Below, piece after piece: positions 15,548-24,094 of a stretch of 34,006 nucleotides of DNA. Below the pieces are notes generated by a model. The model was not told where the DNA came from. It worked only from the letters and a program-made list of their open reading frames with translations, and did no database searches. Position 1 is the stretch's first letter. Every line of letters begins with the position of its first letter. Made by a program: the position numbers and the translations under genes. The stretch is from Kiritimatiellia bacterium (lineage in GTDB: Bacteria > Verrucomicrobiota > Kiritimatiellia > JAQICX01): the NCBI GenBank assembly GCA_027858345.1, contig JAQICX010000082.1:1-34006 (forward strand), read 5' to 3'.

Positions 15548-18500
15548 ATGCGTATATTAATGTTTATTGGATTAGTACTTTTGTATTGTCCATCTATCTG
15601 CAGCTCAGAGCCTGTTGATGAAAGTGTTGAACCAATGTTGTCTCAATCAGAACAAGCTACCAAATTTCTTAATGAATGCCTGACAAAGAACAGAGATGTT
15701 ATACATCTTACAGGTTTGGCGTCTCTTGATGTAATGGGAATATATGGTGTTGAAGATATTCCAGAAGGAATTACTCCAGCTCTAATTATCAAGGCAATGA
15801 CAGAACACCCAGATAAAGTTGTTAAAATTTATGGCAATATCGGACAGTTGCGAGCCTTAGCTTTGAATAAGAAAGTACCTCTTTCTGAAGTTGGTGTTTC
15901 TGCTAAGGAAAGAATCAATGATATTTTGAAATTATATCTTTCAGGAAATAAACAGGTAATTACTGCTGCGGTTGTCATGTTGAATATTGTTCCAATGGAA
16001 ACAGACGATCGTGATAAGATGACGATGTATGTTGTGAGACAACTTCTGAAAAACGGCAAACTAAATGAAAAATTATTCATGAAGTTTGCTTTTCTTATGA
16101 GTTCAAACACGATGCAAGAGGGAGCTATCAGGCAGGAGTGGGTGACGTTGTTAGATGATATTTCGAATGACTACAAGAAAAAGTCAAAGTCTGTTCCGGC
16201 ATTTGTACAAAAACTTATTCATAATCAGAAAATGCTGGGTGCGCAAACCTGTCGTATTGACGTTCCATGGAATAAAGTTGAGTGTCTGTTTGAAGTCCAA
16301 GATAGAGTTGTGGATATCCTTGTATATGACGATTATGCATTGATGGTATGTAATGGTTATGATCAGGTGAGTAGTTATAGTAGATTGATTACAGTTCCAT
16401 TTGATAAAGCAAAAAAACCGATTGTAGGGCAACGAATTAATGTAAAAGTTAGTTACTCCTGCAACTCTTGCTCCTCAAGTGATACACAGAATTGCTATGT
16501 TGCAACTCAATCTGGGTTGGTTATACTTCCTTTACACGGTAACTCGGCCAAAATATTGAACGAAGAGAATGGATTACCTGGGAACAAGGTTGCATTTGTG
16601 GTGCCAATCGGAGACAACATTCTCCTAAATGTTCACAATGAAGGCTCAAACCTTTTATTGTATAATATACATACTGGAGAGATCAAGATGCTTGCATCTA
16701 CCTTACGGCGTGAAAAAAAGAATATTTTAGATTATCAAGAGTTTGCGATAGACTATTGCTCATTAGACCAAGATGGCAAAGGAGTGCGTCTTTGGACTCG
16801 AGATTTTGTGATGTTTCAAGGAGGTAAGCGCATTTCTGTTAAAAAGAAGTTATTCCATTATGACTTTGATTCTGGAAATGTTGTTAAACTAGAATATACC
16901 AATCCTCAGCAAAGCGATACTATATATAGATCTAATCAGATATATCCTGATAGAGAAATCCAAGTGGGGAACGACAAGTGGTGTTCTACCTGGAGGGACC
17001 AAAAAGGCCCAGAGACTTATCCTTTACAAATCGAAAAACCGGATGGCACTATTGTATTCCTTCCTCCGGTTATAGAAGGATTTGATAGAATAACTCCGAT
17101 TGCACTAGTTGACTCGGGAAATGCTGTTCTGGTAACCCGTTTCCTTTTGGATACGTACGCATATGGACCTAGAAGGATACTTCTATTACACCTAAAAGAT
17201 GAAGTCATAAGAGATATAGAGAAAGATCGCTTGAAACAAGCTGAAGATATTATCCTCAAGGAAGAAAGTGCATCTAAAGAAGAGCTTAATAACTCTAGTG
17301 ATAAGGGTAATGCAAATAATAAGACTGCCAGAATAGAAGAAGTCAACCATACGGTTGAGAAGGTTGCGATTATTGATGCAACACTTCAAGAAAATAGCCT
17401 AAGTTCTCAATTCAGAGATATGTTTTTAACAGAGTTGTCAAAGCCAAATGGATTACAGTTTGTAAAGTATACACCTTTTGATAGCAAAGCAACCAAAGAA
17501 GCACTTTCTGCCGTATCAGGATACACACCAACTCTTCAGAATTATAAAGATTTGGGGCAAGTTTGTAGTAATGCTAACGCGGTGATAGTTATCGAATTCC
17601 TCGAACATAATAAGTCTCAAATTAATGATAAATACGCTGCAATAAGAATTCAGCTTCTTGATTGCCGTTATGGCTTCAAGGTGACCGATAGAGTTATATA
17701 TACACCTCTGTCTGCACCTGAATTGCAAAAGGTTGCCAAGGATTTGGCAACTATATATTCTCGTAAAATACGTAAACTCGATAAGTTCCCAGAATCTACA
17801 AAATTAGTTAGATTCAACAGCCTCACAACCGATGAAAAATCAAATAATAAACATTGGATAGGGTGGGCTGCTGTATTGTATCTTGACACCCTCTATTTAA
17901 ATAATGTTGATTCTTTAGTGATTGAGCGGGATCGGATGTCTTTTTCATTGATAGAGAGCCTGATTGAAGATAAAGTTCCTGCAATACTTCGTGATTCAAT
18001 ATTAAGTTTTGGTATAAGTATATATTCCCAGAAAACAGAAAAAAACAAGTACTATTACACTTTTATGTTGAATTCTTTAAATGAAAAAAGCGATAAAGTT
18101 TTTTATATGCCATTCTACAACGGCATTAATTTGAACTCAAATGCATCAAGTATGGCACGTTATCTCAAGCTAAAAAACAACATAACAGAATCTATCAAAG
18201 CTGAGCTGAGGTTGATGTCTATACAGGCTAAATGTTTTGAACAGGCAGGAGAATATGACAAAGCACTGGCCGTCGTTGAAGTGCTGCTTACTTTTGACCC
18301 TGAAAGCTATCTATATAAGTTACAACGAGATAAATTATATACAGATGTGAGCCACAATGAAGAGCTTGACAACTTGAATTATAAGACTGCTGGAATACAA
18401 GAAGTCAAGCATGGACAAGAGACGCCCCAACAACTGAAGTCGCTAAATGTGCAGGGCGAGATGATGAAAGTTGCGATTATTGATCCAACTCTTCAAGAAA

Positions 18501-18571
18501 CAGTCCAACCTCACAATTTAGAGATTATCTCATTGAAGAATTATCAAATACTAAGGGAATGCAGATTGTAG
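15548..18571 (+). CDS. Exported propeller/CsgG-like protein, N-terminal part (frame broken)
   Basis: The ATG at 15548 sits ten bases after AAAGGA; the in-frame ATG at 15539 is too close to it. A signal peptide (MRILMFIGLVLLYCPSICSS) precedes a helical region (about 25-230, HEAT-like in feel), a beta-propeller (about 235-560: NGLPGNKVAFVVPIGDNILL, EGSNLLLYNIHTGEIKML) and a charged linker. A CsgG-like module of the family follows (about 595-930: VEKVAIIDATLQEN, VCSNANAVIVIEFLEH, VDSLVIERDRM). A second copy of the linker and module begins at about 937 (MMKVAIIDPTLQE). Within it, between about 18501 and 18511, one base is missing relative to copy 1. The frame then runs into NLEIISLKNYQILRECRL and stops. 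The rest of the module lies in the next frame to 19473. The unbroken gene would code for about 1,310 residues. Confidence 0.78.
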   Translation: MRILMFIGLVLLYCPSICSSEPVDESVEPMLSQSEQATKFLNECLTKNRDVIHLTGLASLDVMGIYGVEDIPEGITPALIIKAMTEHPDKVVKIYGNIGQLRALALNKKVPLSEVGVSAKERINDILKLYLSGNKQVITAAVVMLNIVPMETDDRDKMTMYVVRQLLKNGKLNEKLFMKFAFLMSSNTMQEGAIRQEWVTLLDDISNDYKKKSKSVPAFVQKLIHNQKMLGAQTCRIDVPWNKVECLFEVQDRVVDILVYDDYALMVCNGYDQVSSYSRLITVPFDKAKKPIVGQRINVKVSYSCNSCSSSDTQNCYVATQSGLVILPLHGNSAKILNEENGLPGNKVAFVVPIGDNILLNVHNEGSNLLLYNIHTGEIKMLASTLRREKKNILDYQEFAIDYCSLDQDGKGVRLWTRDFVMFQGGKRISVKKKLFHYDFDSGNVVKLEYTNPQQSDTIYRSNQIYPDREIQVGNDKWCSTWRDQKGPETYPLQIEKPDGTIVFLPPVIEGFDRITPIALVDSGNAVLVTRFLLDTYAYGPRRILLLHLKDEVIRDIEKDRLKQAEDIILKEESASKEELNNSSDKGNANNKTARIEEVNHTVEKVAIIDATLQENSLSSQFRDMFLTELSKPNGLQFVKYTPFDSKATKEALSAVSGYTPTLQNYKDLGQVCSNANAVIVIEFLEHNKSQINDKYAAIRIQLLDCRYGFKVTDRVIYTPLSAPELQKVAKDLATIYSRKIRKLDKFPESTKLVRFNSLTTDEKSNNKHWIGWAAVLYLDTLYLNNVDSLVIERDRMSFSLIESLIEDKVPAILRDSILSFGISIYSQKTEKNKYYYTFMLNSLNEKSDKVFYMPFYNGINLNSNASSMARYLKLKNNITESIKAELRLMSIQAKCFEQAGEYDKALAVVEVLLTFDPESYLYKLQRDKLYTDVSHNEELDNLNYKTAGIQEVKHGQETPQQLKSLNVQGEMMKVAIIDPTLQETVQPHNLEIISLKNYQILRECRL

Positions 18572-19470
18572 ATCAGTCATTCTTAGCGGGAACAGTAAAT
18601 AAAGAAGCATTATCCGTAGTACCTTGGGTATCACCTGGTTGCCAGAGTTACAGAAGTCTCGGTAAACTTTGCAATGTTGATGTTATAATGTCAGTTGAAT
18701 TTTTGAACAACCAAAAGTCTGAAACCACCAATGCATACGCTGCAATAAGATTTCAGCTTATAGATTGCCGTTATGGCTTCAAAGTGGTCGACAGGGTGTT
18801 CTATTCTCCTCTTAATCAATCGGAACTGAAAAAAACTGCTAAAGATTTAGCGATTATATATTCAAGTAAGATCAGTAAACTCAATAAATTCTCTGAATCT
18901 ACAAAATTAATTAAATTCAAAAAAGTCATCACCGATGAAAAAACAAAGAATAAACGTTGGGCAGGATGGGCTGCGGCATCGTATCTTGACACTCTCTATT
19001 TAGAAGATGTTGATTGCTTGGTACTTGAGCGGGATCGTATGGCCGGTTATGAAACAGATAGCCTGGCTAAAGATAAATTTTCAGGAGCACCTTTCGGATC
19101 AATTATTACGGTTGGGATAAGTATGTCTTACAGAAAAGCTGGCCACGGAGAATATGATGACACTTTGGTCGTAGGTATTTCTAAATCAGGTAGCGGTAGA
19201 TCTTTAGGACTGGGGTTGGGGAAGGATGTTAACTTTTTCTCGAAATCATCAAGTCTTGCAGGTCTAGCCAGGCTAAAGGCCGACATAACCGAAGCAGGGC
19301 AGTCCAAAATGCGGTTGATGTCCACACAGGCAACATATTTCGAACAGGCAAAAGAATATGATAAAGCACTATCCCTTATCGAAACACTGGTTGCTCTTGA
19401 CCCTAAAAACTCCATATATAAAGAACGACGTGATAAAATATATAAAGATTTTAGTTCGAAGAACGAAGAA
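17279..19470 (+). repeat. Intragenic tandem duplication of a 1.1-kb module
   Basis: Unit 1 (about 17279-18358) and unit 2 (about 18359-19470) follow head to tail. Both start with an EEL[ND]N...K-T-A-x-I-x-E-V linker and run through K-VAIID-TLQE, LxDCRYGFKV-DRV, GWAA-xYLDTLYL, LV-ERDRM and a final TPR-like AxCFEQAGEYDKAL / ATYFEQAKEYDKAL, ending in YTDVS / YKDFS. Unit 2 carries a one-base deletion near 18501-18511. Confidence 0.85.
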
Positions 19471-19473
19471 TGA
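18559..19473 (+). CDS. Second CsgG-like module, 3' part separated by a one-base deletion
   Basis: The frame opens at an ATG at 18559, but the homology extends upstream of it: the same frame reads QFRDYLIEELSNTKG, matching QFRDMFLTELSKPNG of copy 1. There is no ribosome-binding site or signal peptide, so it is best read as the tail of the gene at 15548. It carries LCNVDVIMSVEFLNN, LIDCRYGFKVVDRVFYSP, GWAAASYLDTLYLEDVDCLV, LERDRMAGYETDS and a TPR-like end (ATYFEQAKEYDKALSLIETL). An independent 304-residue cytoplasmic product is possible by reinitiation, since the upstream stop at 18571 lies 12 bases inside this frame's start, but I consider it less likely. Confidence 0.72.
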   Translation: MQIVDQSFLAGTVNKEALSVVPWVSPGCQSYRSLGKLCNVDVIMSVEFLNNQKSETTNAYAAIRFQLIDCRYGFKVVDRVFYSPLNQSELKKTAKDLAIIYSSKISKLNKFSESTKLIKFKKVITDEKTKNKRWAGWAAASYLDTLYLEDVDCLVLERDRMAGYETDSLAKDKFSGAPFGSIITVGISMSYRKAGHGEYDDTLVVGISKSGSGRSLGLGLGKDVNFFSKSSSLAGLARLKADITEAGQSKMRLMSTQATYFEQAKEYDKALSLIETLVALDPKNSIYKERRDKIYKDFSSKNEE

Positions 19474-19583
19474 GCATCTCTATATTTAGAGATGAAAGTT
19501 TATGTTGTATGGGAAATAGGAGCAAAACAGACTTTTTAAATCAATAGAAACAACTTAATATAACTACGAAGCATTACAAGAAC

Positions 19584-22500
19584 ATGAATATATTTAAAAC
19601 AATCTTAATTTTGATATGTTGTCTGGTCTGCGCAAGTCCTGCAATTGCTACCACAAATGAAAGTCCAACAGTGGCGGTTATTTATCCTCAGGCTGTCGGC
19701 ACGGAGGGGACGATATATTCTCTGATTGAATCACGCCTTGTAGAATCATCTGAATATGAATTTGTTGAGCGTGAAAGTATTCGTAGAGTTCTTTCTGAAC
19801 AGCGTTCAGCTCTGGGCGGAATGACCAGAGGTAAAGATAGTATTGCTCTTGGCAAGCTGATTTCAGCAGATATTTTGATATCATGCTCTCTCATATCGGC
19901 GGTAAGTCAGGAGAGTAACGAACCACTCTGTATTCATGTTCAGGTATTTGAGGTTGCCAGTTCTCTTAAACTGGTTGATGCAATGGTCTCTGTTACTGAT
20001 TTTGGTGATATTGACTATGTTGTTGCAAGTTCTGTTGAACTGGTGAAAAAAGGCATGTTGAAATTTCCTTGTCGTGCAACAGGCATCAAACGGGTGGCTG
20101 TTTTGGATGTGGCTTGTGAAACGTGGAATCGCAATCTTTTTCCGCAGGCACAGGCTTATATCAATTTGCTGGAAAGTATCCTTATAGAATCGCCGGACAT
20201 AGCCCTTCTAAGCAGAAAAGAGCTGGGATCAACTCTTTTAGAACGTTTTATAGAACATCAACCGCCTCCACTTGGAGCGGATATTACAATCGAAACAGAA
20301 ATGCGGAGAACACCTGATGGAAAGAGTTTGTTAAAAACCAGATTTAGCGGTCAAGATGTGCAAACTGTTCAGGATGTGAAGTTTGAGACTCTGGATAGAA
20401 CCATAGTGCTCAAACAGGCAAAACAAATTTTGACATCCCTACAAGTTCAGGCAGGTGAAGATTATAATGAATCTGATTTGCAGGAAGAGGCAAAACGTCT
20501 GTTTATACGTGCCTATGTGTTAACTCGCAAACACGACTTTGAGCAAGCTTATAAGCTGGCGCAAGCAGCATGCGTACTTGATCCTAAATCTTTGAATGCC
20601 AGAAGACTTAGTGAACGATTGTATGCCAAGTTGGTTGCAGCGTCATTTAACAAATGGAGCAAACTAAGCGATGAAACAAAAAATACCATAGGAGAAGAGG
20701 CTCGTTGGTATATGGACGATTATTATACTAGGTTGATGGCATGCTACCGTGATAATGATTCAAACATTTTGGGAACAGTAGAATTTCTTAAAATGGGTGC
20801 ATTGGAGGGTGGATACGAATTAGGACCCGAGCAATTCGAACTATCAAATCTCAATCAATTGCCGGCATTGGCTGAGTTACACAAAGAAAAGCGGTTTCAA
20901 CTGTGCCGTACTTACAAAGAGGTGATGGAGAAAAGTGGTGACGCTCGAATGAGACATAGACCTCGCGGTGAAAAGTATTTCGGCCCACCGCTACTCTACA
21001 TCTATATGGAGCTTCTCAATGATGACAGAGAGTTGTTCAAGACAGCTCGCACTTACTTTTCACAAGAGAGCGGTACATATCAATGGAACAACCCCGGTGC
21101 GGTCTATGTTAAAGGATATTCCACTTTGTTTTATCTTCCTCCTGATATAATTGTGAAAAGGTTTCTTGATGGTCGTTCCCAGGATTGGCAGCTCCTTGAT
21201 GAATTTATTACTTGGCTGAATAGCCTTCACACACCACTTGCTGACTTTTGGTCGGCTCGGATCATCGATCAATTGTGGAACAAGCTTCCTTCGCATATAA
21301 CAGCAGATTGCAGTCGTCAAAAAATCCAACAACAATGCCTGCAATCGTTAATAAAGATTGCTGGTGGATTAAATGAGGATGGTGCCATTGGTCGTCAGTA
21401 TCTTGAAAAAAGCATGGTACTCTCTCGGGGCGGACGTAATTTGTGGAACCTTGCAGACGTTGACTCACTGCAAGAGTGCTGGGTTGTAGCCAAAGGGTAC
21501 AATAAGACCTGTCGAGCTGTTGTTGCCTCAAAAATACTGCCACTGCTGCGAAAACATAATGCAAATGAGCAAATTATTGATATTGCATCTGAAGCCCTCA
21601 AAGATATTTCTCCTGGTCAAAAAGAATATAATATCATTCTTTCAGCTCTTATCGCTGCTGAAAAAAAACTGGGAGTGATTACTACAAATCCGCCAATTTG
21701 GGACAAAGCCGTTTTACTTATGGATACAGCCAACAGAAAAACATTAAAGAGTCCATTTTGGCAAAGCTTTACGCTATGCGATAACAGTGTGTTTTTATGT
21801 GACACCAGAAACTCAGAGATTCTGCGTATCAACCTTGCTACAGGACAAACCGAACAGTTTTCTTTCGCAGATCTGAAATTACCATTCAAAGGATCAAGAC
21901 ATTGGCATAAAGGTGTTGTACAAGATGTCGGTCTGGTTTGTGCAGGACGTTTTTGGCAACCTCTTCAGACAGGACTGCTTTCCATAGATCTTGAATCAGG
22001 AGACTCTCGCGTATACAACAGCACAAATGGACTTTTTGCCGATCAGGTGACTTCCATCTGTTCTGTAGGTGAAAAAATTTATGGAATCTCACGGGGAACC
22101 ACGTCAGCAGAGTGGAATTGGCGCAACTTTGCCGGCGGCGGACCATTTGTTCTATTTGAACTGGATCCTGCAAATGATAAAATACGCAATATAGATGGTT
22201 CGGGCATGGGAGAGGGGAGACTGGCGGGATCTACAACTGTATCCATCAATGGACTTCTTGGAGATGAAGAGCGGAATGGACTGTGGGTAATGGAAACATG
22301 GTGGACTCTTGGTTTTCCTCATTTCTACGACATCAAAAATGACACCTGGACGAGGATTAGAATTAATGCTTTTGACTGGCAGCAGATAAAAGCTTGTAAG
22401 GCTGCACTTGTTGCTCAGCCTAAAGGGATGCTCTTTGGTTCATACCTATATAACCCTGATATCGATTCTTTCTCATATCTGCCATACTTCAGTGCATCAT

Positions 22501-23720
22501 CAAACAATAGTAATGTAACTCCCCGTATAGATATTTCTCTGCCAATGACCGAATGGCGAGGTCAAGTTTGGGGCGTTAGCCATGATGGCAGACTTTCTCG
22601 TGTCTCCGCAGATGGTTCTAATACAGAATACGGAACTTCATTTGTCGAAAATGGCTTAAATATTTTTCAGATTATGCCTTCTGCCAAACAGCTTGCGGTT
22701 ATTGCAACTGATAGTCAGAAATCAAGAATTCAGGTTTGGAGTATTGATCCGTTAGCATCGCCGGAAACTACTCAAAAAAGAGAGGGAAATTCTTATTGTG
22801 CCACTCAGGTAGTGGAACAGGCAAAGTCTGGAACACCGCTTTCAGGGTTATCTTTGCCGGATATGATGTCGGTTGACTCCGCCTCAATCCCCAATATTGA
22901 AGGTCTGGCTCCTGGAAGCAAAGATGCGCAGCTTCGACAACTGGCATATTGCCATTCTTCGGGATTGCCTGTAGAAACCGTTAATCAAACCAAGATACGC
23001 TTTCGCCTGATTCCGCCTGGTTCTTTCACCATGGGAAGCCAACGTGCATACGCTCATTATGCCATGTGGCGATCTTCAGAACATAAAGTCACTCTTACCA
23101 AACCTATATATGTCAGTAGCACTGAAATTACACAGGGTGAATGGGAAACTATTATGGGAAGTAATCCTGTTCGTTTGGGGCCTATAGGCAATAATCTTCC
23201 TGTAGAGGAAGTGAATTGGTCCGAATGTCAGGAATTTTTGAAGCGACTTTGTAAAGCCGAAGGGGTACCGCAAGGTTCCTACCGAATGCTAACCGAAGCT
23301 GAATGGGAGTATGCGTGCAGAGCCGGCACAGATACTTTCTCTTGTTTTGGCGATAACCTTACACGTAAACAGGCAAATATGCGAATTCCACACGGCATAT
23401 ATCCTGACATACTGGAACCACGAATTACAGAGAGTATTACTCCTTTGCCCGTAGCAAGTTTTGCCCCTAATGCTTGGGGTTTATACGATATGCACGGTAG
23501 CGTGGAAGAGTGGTGCGAGGACAAATATCATTGGACGTATGATCGTGCTCCTTGTATAAACCCAATTCAGACCTCAAAAGGATGGCGTAGAGTATCACGT
23601 GGCGGAAGCAGATATTCAGACGACATGAAATGTTCGTCGTTTTATTGTGAAGAGGCTCTGATTTCATCAGATGTTAAAGCCAGAGGCTTCGGATTTAGAA
23701 TTGTAAGAATAATTGAATGA
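19584..23720 (+). CDS. Giant exported CsgG-like/propeller protein with SUMF1 (FGE-like) domain
   Basis: The 1,378-residue product is the longest in the window. Its signal peptide (MNIFKTILILICCLVCAS) is almost identical in bases to that of the 9178 gene. CsgG-like module 1 is at about 28-140 (TVAVIYPQAVGTEG, YEFVERESIRRVLSEQ, ADILISCSLISA) and module 2 at about 168-290 (VAVLDVACETWNRN, IALLSRKELGSTLLER). TPR-like helices (about 303-350, HDFEQAYKLAQAACVLDPKS), a long helical middle and a beta-propeller (about 715-1075) follow. Residues about 1137-1378 are a SUMF1/formylglycine-generating-enzyme-like domain: IPPGSFTMGSQ, EITQGEWETIMGSNP, LPVEEVNWSECQEF, YRMLTEAEWEYACRAGT, NAWGLYDMHGSVEEWCED, RRVSRGGSR and GFGFRIVR. 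A C-x4-C pair (CSSFYC) sits where FGE enzymes carry their copper-binding cysteines. However, most SUMF1 proteins are not sulfatase activators, so the activity is open. Confidence 0.88.
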   Translation: MNIFKTILILICCLVCASPAIATTNESPTVAVIYPQAVGTEGTIYSLIESRLVESSEYEFVERESIRRVLSEQRSALGGMTRGKDSIALGKLISADILISCSLISAVSQESNEPLCIHVQVFEVASSLKLVDAMVSVTDFGDIDYVVASSVELVKKGMLKFPCRATGIKRVAVLDVACETWNRNLFPQAQAYINLLESILIESPDIALLSRKELGSTLLERFIEHQPPPLGADITIETEMRRTPDGKSLLKTRFSGQDVQTVQDVKFETLDRTIVLKQAKQILTSLQVQAGEDYNESDLQEEAKRLFIRAYVLTRKHDFEQAYKLAQAACVLDPKSLNARRLSERLYAKLVAASFNKWSKLSDETKNTIGEEARWYMDDYYTRLMACYRDNDSNILGTVEFLKMGALEGGYELGPEQFELSNLNQLPALAELHKEKRFQLCRTYKEVMEKSGDARMRHRPRGEKYFGPPLLYIYMELLNDDRELFKTARTYFSQESGTYQWNNPGAVYVKGYSTLFYLPPDIIVKRFLDGRSQDWQLLDEFITWLNSLHTPLADFWSARIIDQLWNKLPSHITADCSRQKIQQQCLQSLIKIAGGLNEDGAIGRQYLEKSMVLSRGGRNLWNLADVDSLQECWVVAKGYNKTCRAVVASKILPLLRKHNANEQIIDIASEALKDISPGQKEYNIILSALIAAEKKLGVITTNPPIWDKAVLLMDTANRKTLKSPFWQSFTLCDNSVFLCDTRNSEILRINLATGQTEQFSFADLKLPFKGSRHWHKGVVQDVGLVCAGRFWQPLQTGLLSIDLESGDSRVYNSTNGLFADQVTSICSVGEKIYGISRGTTSAEWNWRNFAGGGPFVLFELDPANDKIRNIDGSGMGEGRLAGSTTVSINGLLGDEERNGLWVMETWWTLGFPHFYDIKNDTWTRIRINAFDWQQIKACKAALVAQPKGMLFGSYLYNPDIDSFSYLPYFSASSNNSNVTPRIDISLPMTEWRGQVWGVSHDGRLSRVSADGSNTEYGTSFVENGLNIFQIMPSAKQLAVIATDSQKSRIQVWSIDPLASPETTQKREGNSYCATQVVEQAKSGTPLSGLSLPDMMSVDSASIPNIEGLAPGSKDAQLRQLAYCHSSGLPVETVNQTKIRFRLIPPGSFTMGSQRAYAHYAMWRSSEHKVTLTKPIYVSSTEITQGEWETIMGSNPVRLGPIGNNLPVEEVNWSECQEFLKRLCKAEGVPQGSYRMLTEAEWEYACRAGTDTFSCFGDNLTRKQANMRIPHGIYPDILEPRITESITPLPVASFAPNAWGLYDMHGSVEEWCEDKYHWTYDRAPCINPIQTSKGWRRVSRGGSRYSDDMKCSSFYCEEALISSDVKARGFGFRIVRIIE

Positions 23721-23744
23721 GAAAATTGTTCTTTCAAAAAAATT

Positions 23745-24094
23745 TCAAACCTCTGTTGAAACAGGTTCCAGTGGTAACTGCTCAATCAATGTTAAACTGT
23801 AAATTGGGCTTGTCCTTCATAGCCCATTGGGCGAAGCATGGGAGGGTTGGCGTCCCCGCCGACCTAAATATAAAGGACAGCGAGGACGCTGTCCCTCTCG
23901 TTGGTGGAAATAACGTTAGAAAGTCGGATTTGCAACTGTAGCTGAGGGGCACATGCGTGATGGCAAGTAATGACCTCGGATATAAAAATAAAGAAATTAA
24001 AACAAACTTTTATAGAATTAATTTGGTTAAAAGCATCATACAAGGCGGAAGCCTGCAACTTTTGACAGAACAAGCAAAAAAAAAGGACAGAAAA
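23745..24094 (+). repeat. Hairpin-bearing leader repeat, copy 2
   Basis: Second copy of the leader-like repeat at 3480-3857. The stretch from ACTGCTCAATCAATGTTAAA (23778) to about 23970 is nearly identical to copy 1, including the perfect GGACAGCG-AGGA-CGCTGTCC hairpin (23875-23894). The AT-rich middle diverges. Similarity returns at GGCGGAAGCCTGCAACTTTTGACAGAAC (24044 on) and ends at the start codon at 24095. An open frame of 74 codons (23717-23941) crosses it but is a by-product of the repeat. Confidence 0.82.

Noticed and set aside
18559..19473. Independent gene of 304 codons
   Set aside because: Homology to copy 1 continues upstream of its ATG in the same frame, and it has no signal peptide or ribosome-binding site. 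It is better read as the tail of the 15548 gene.
23717..23941. 74-codon frame after the SUMF1 gene
   Set aside because: Most of it is the leader repeat. The corresponding frame in the first repeat copy is not conserved as a protein.
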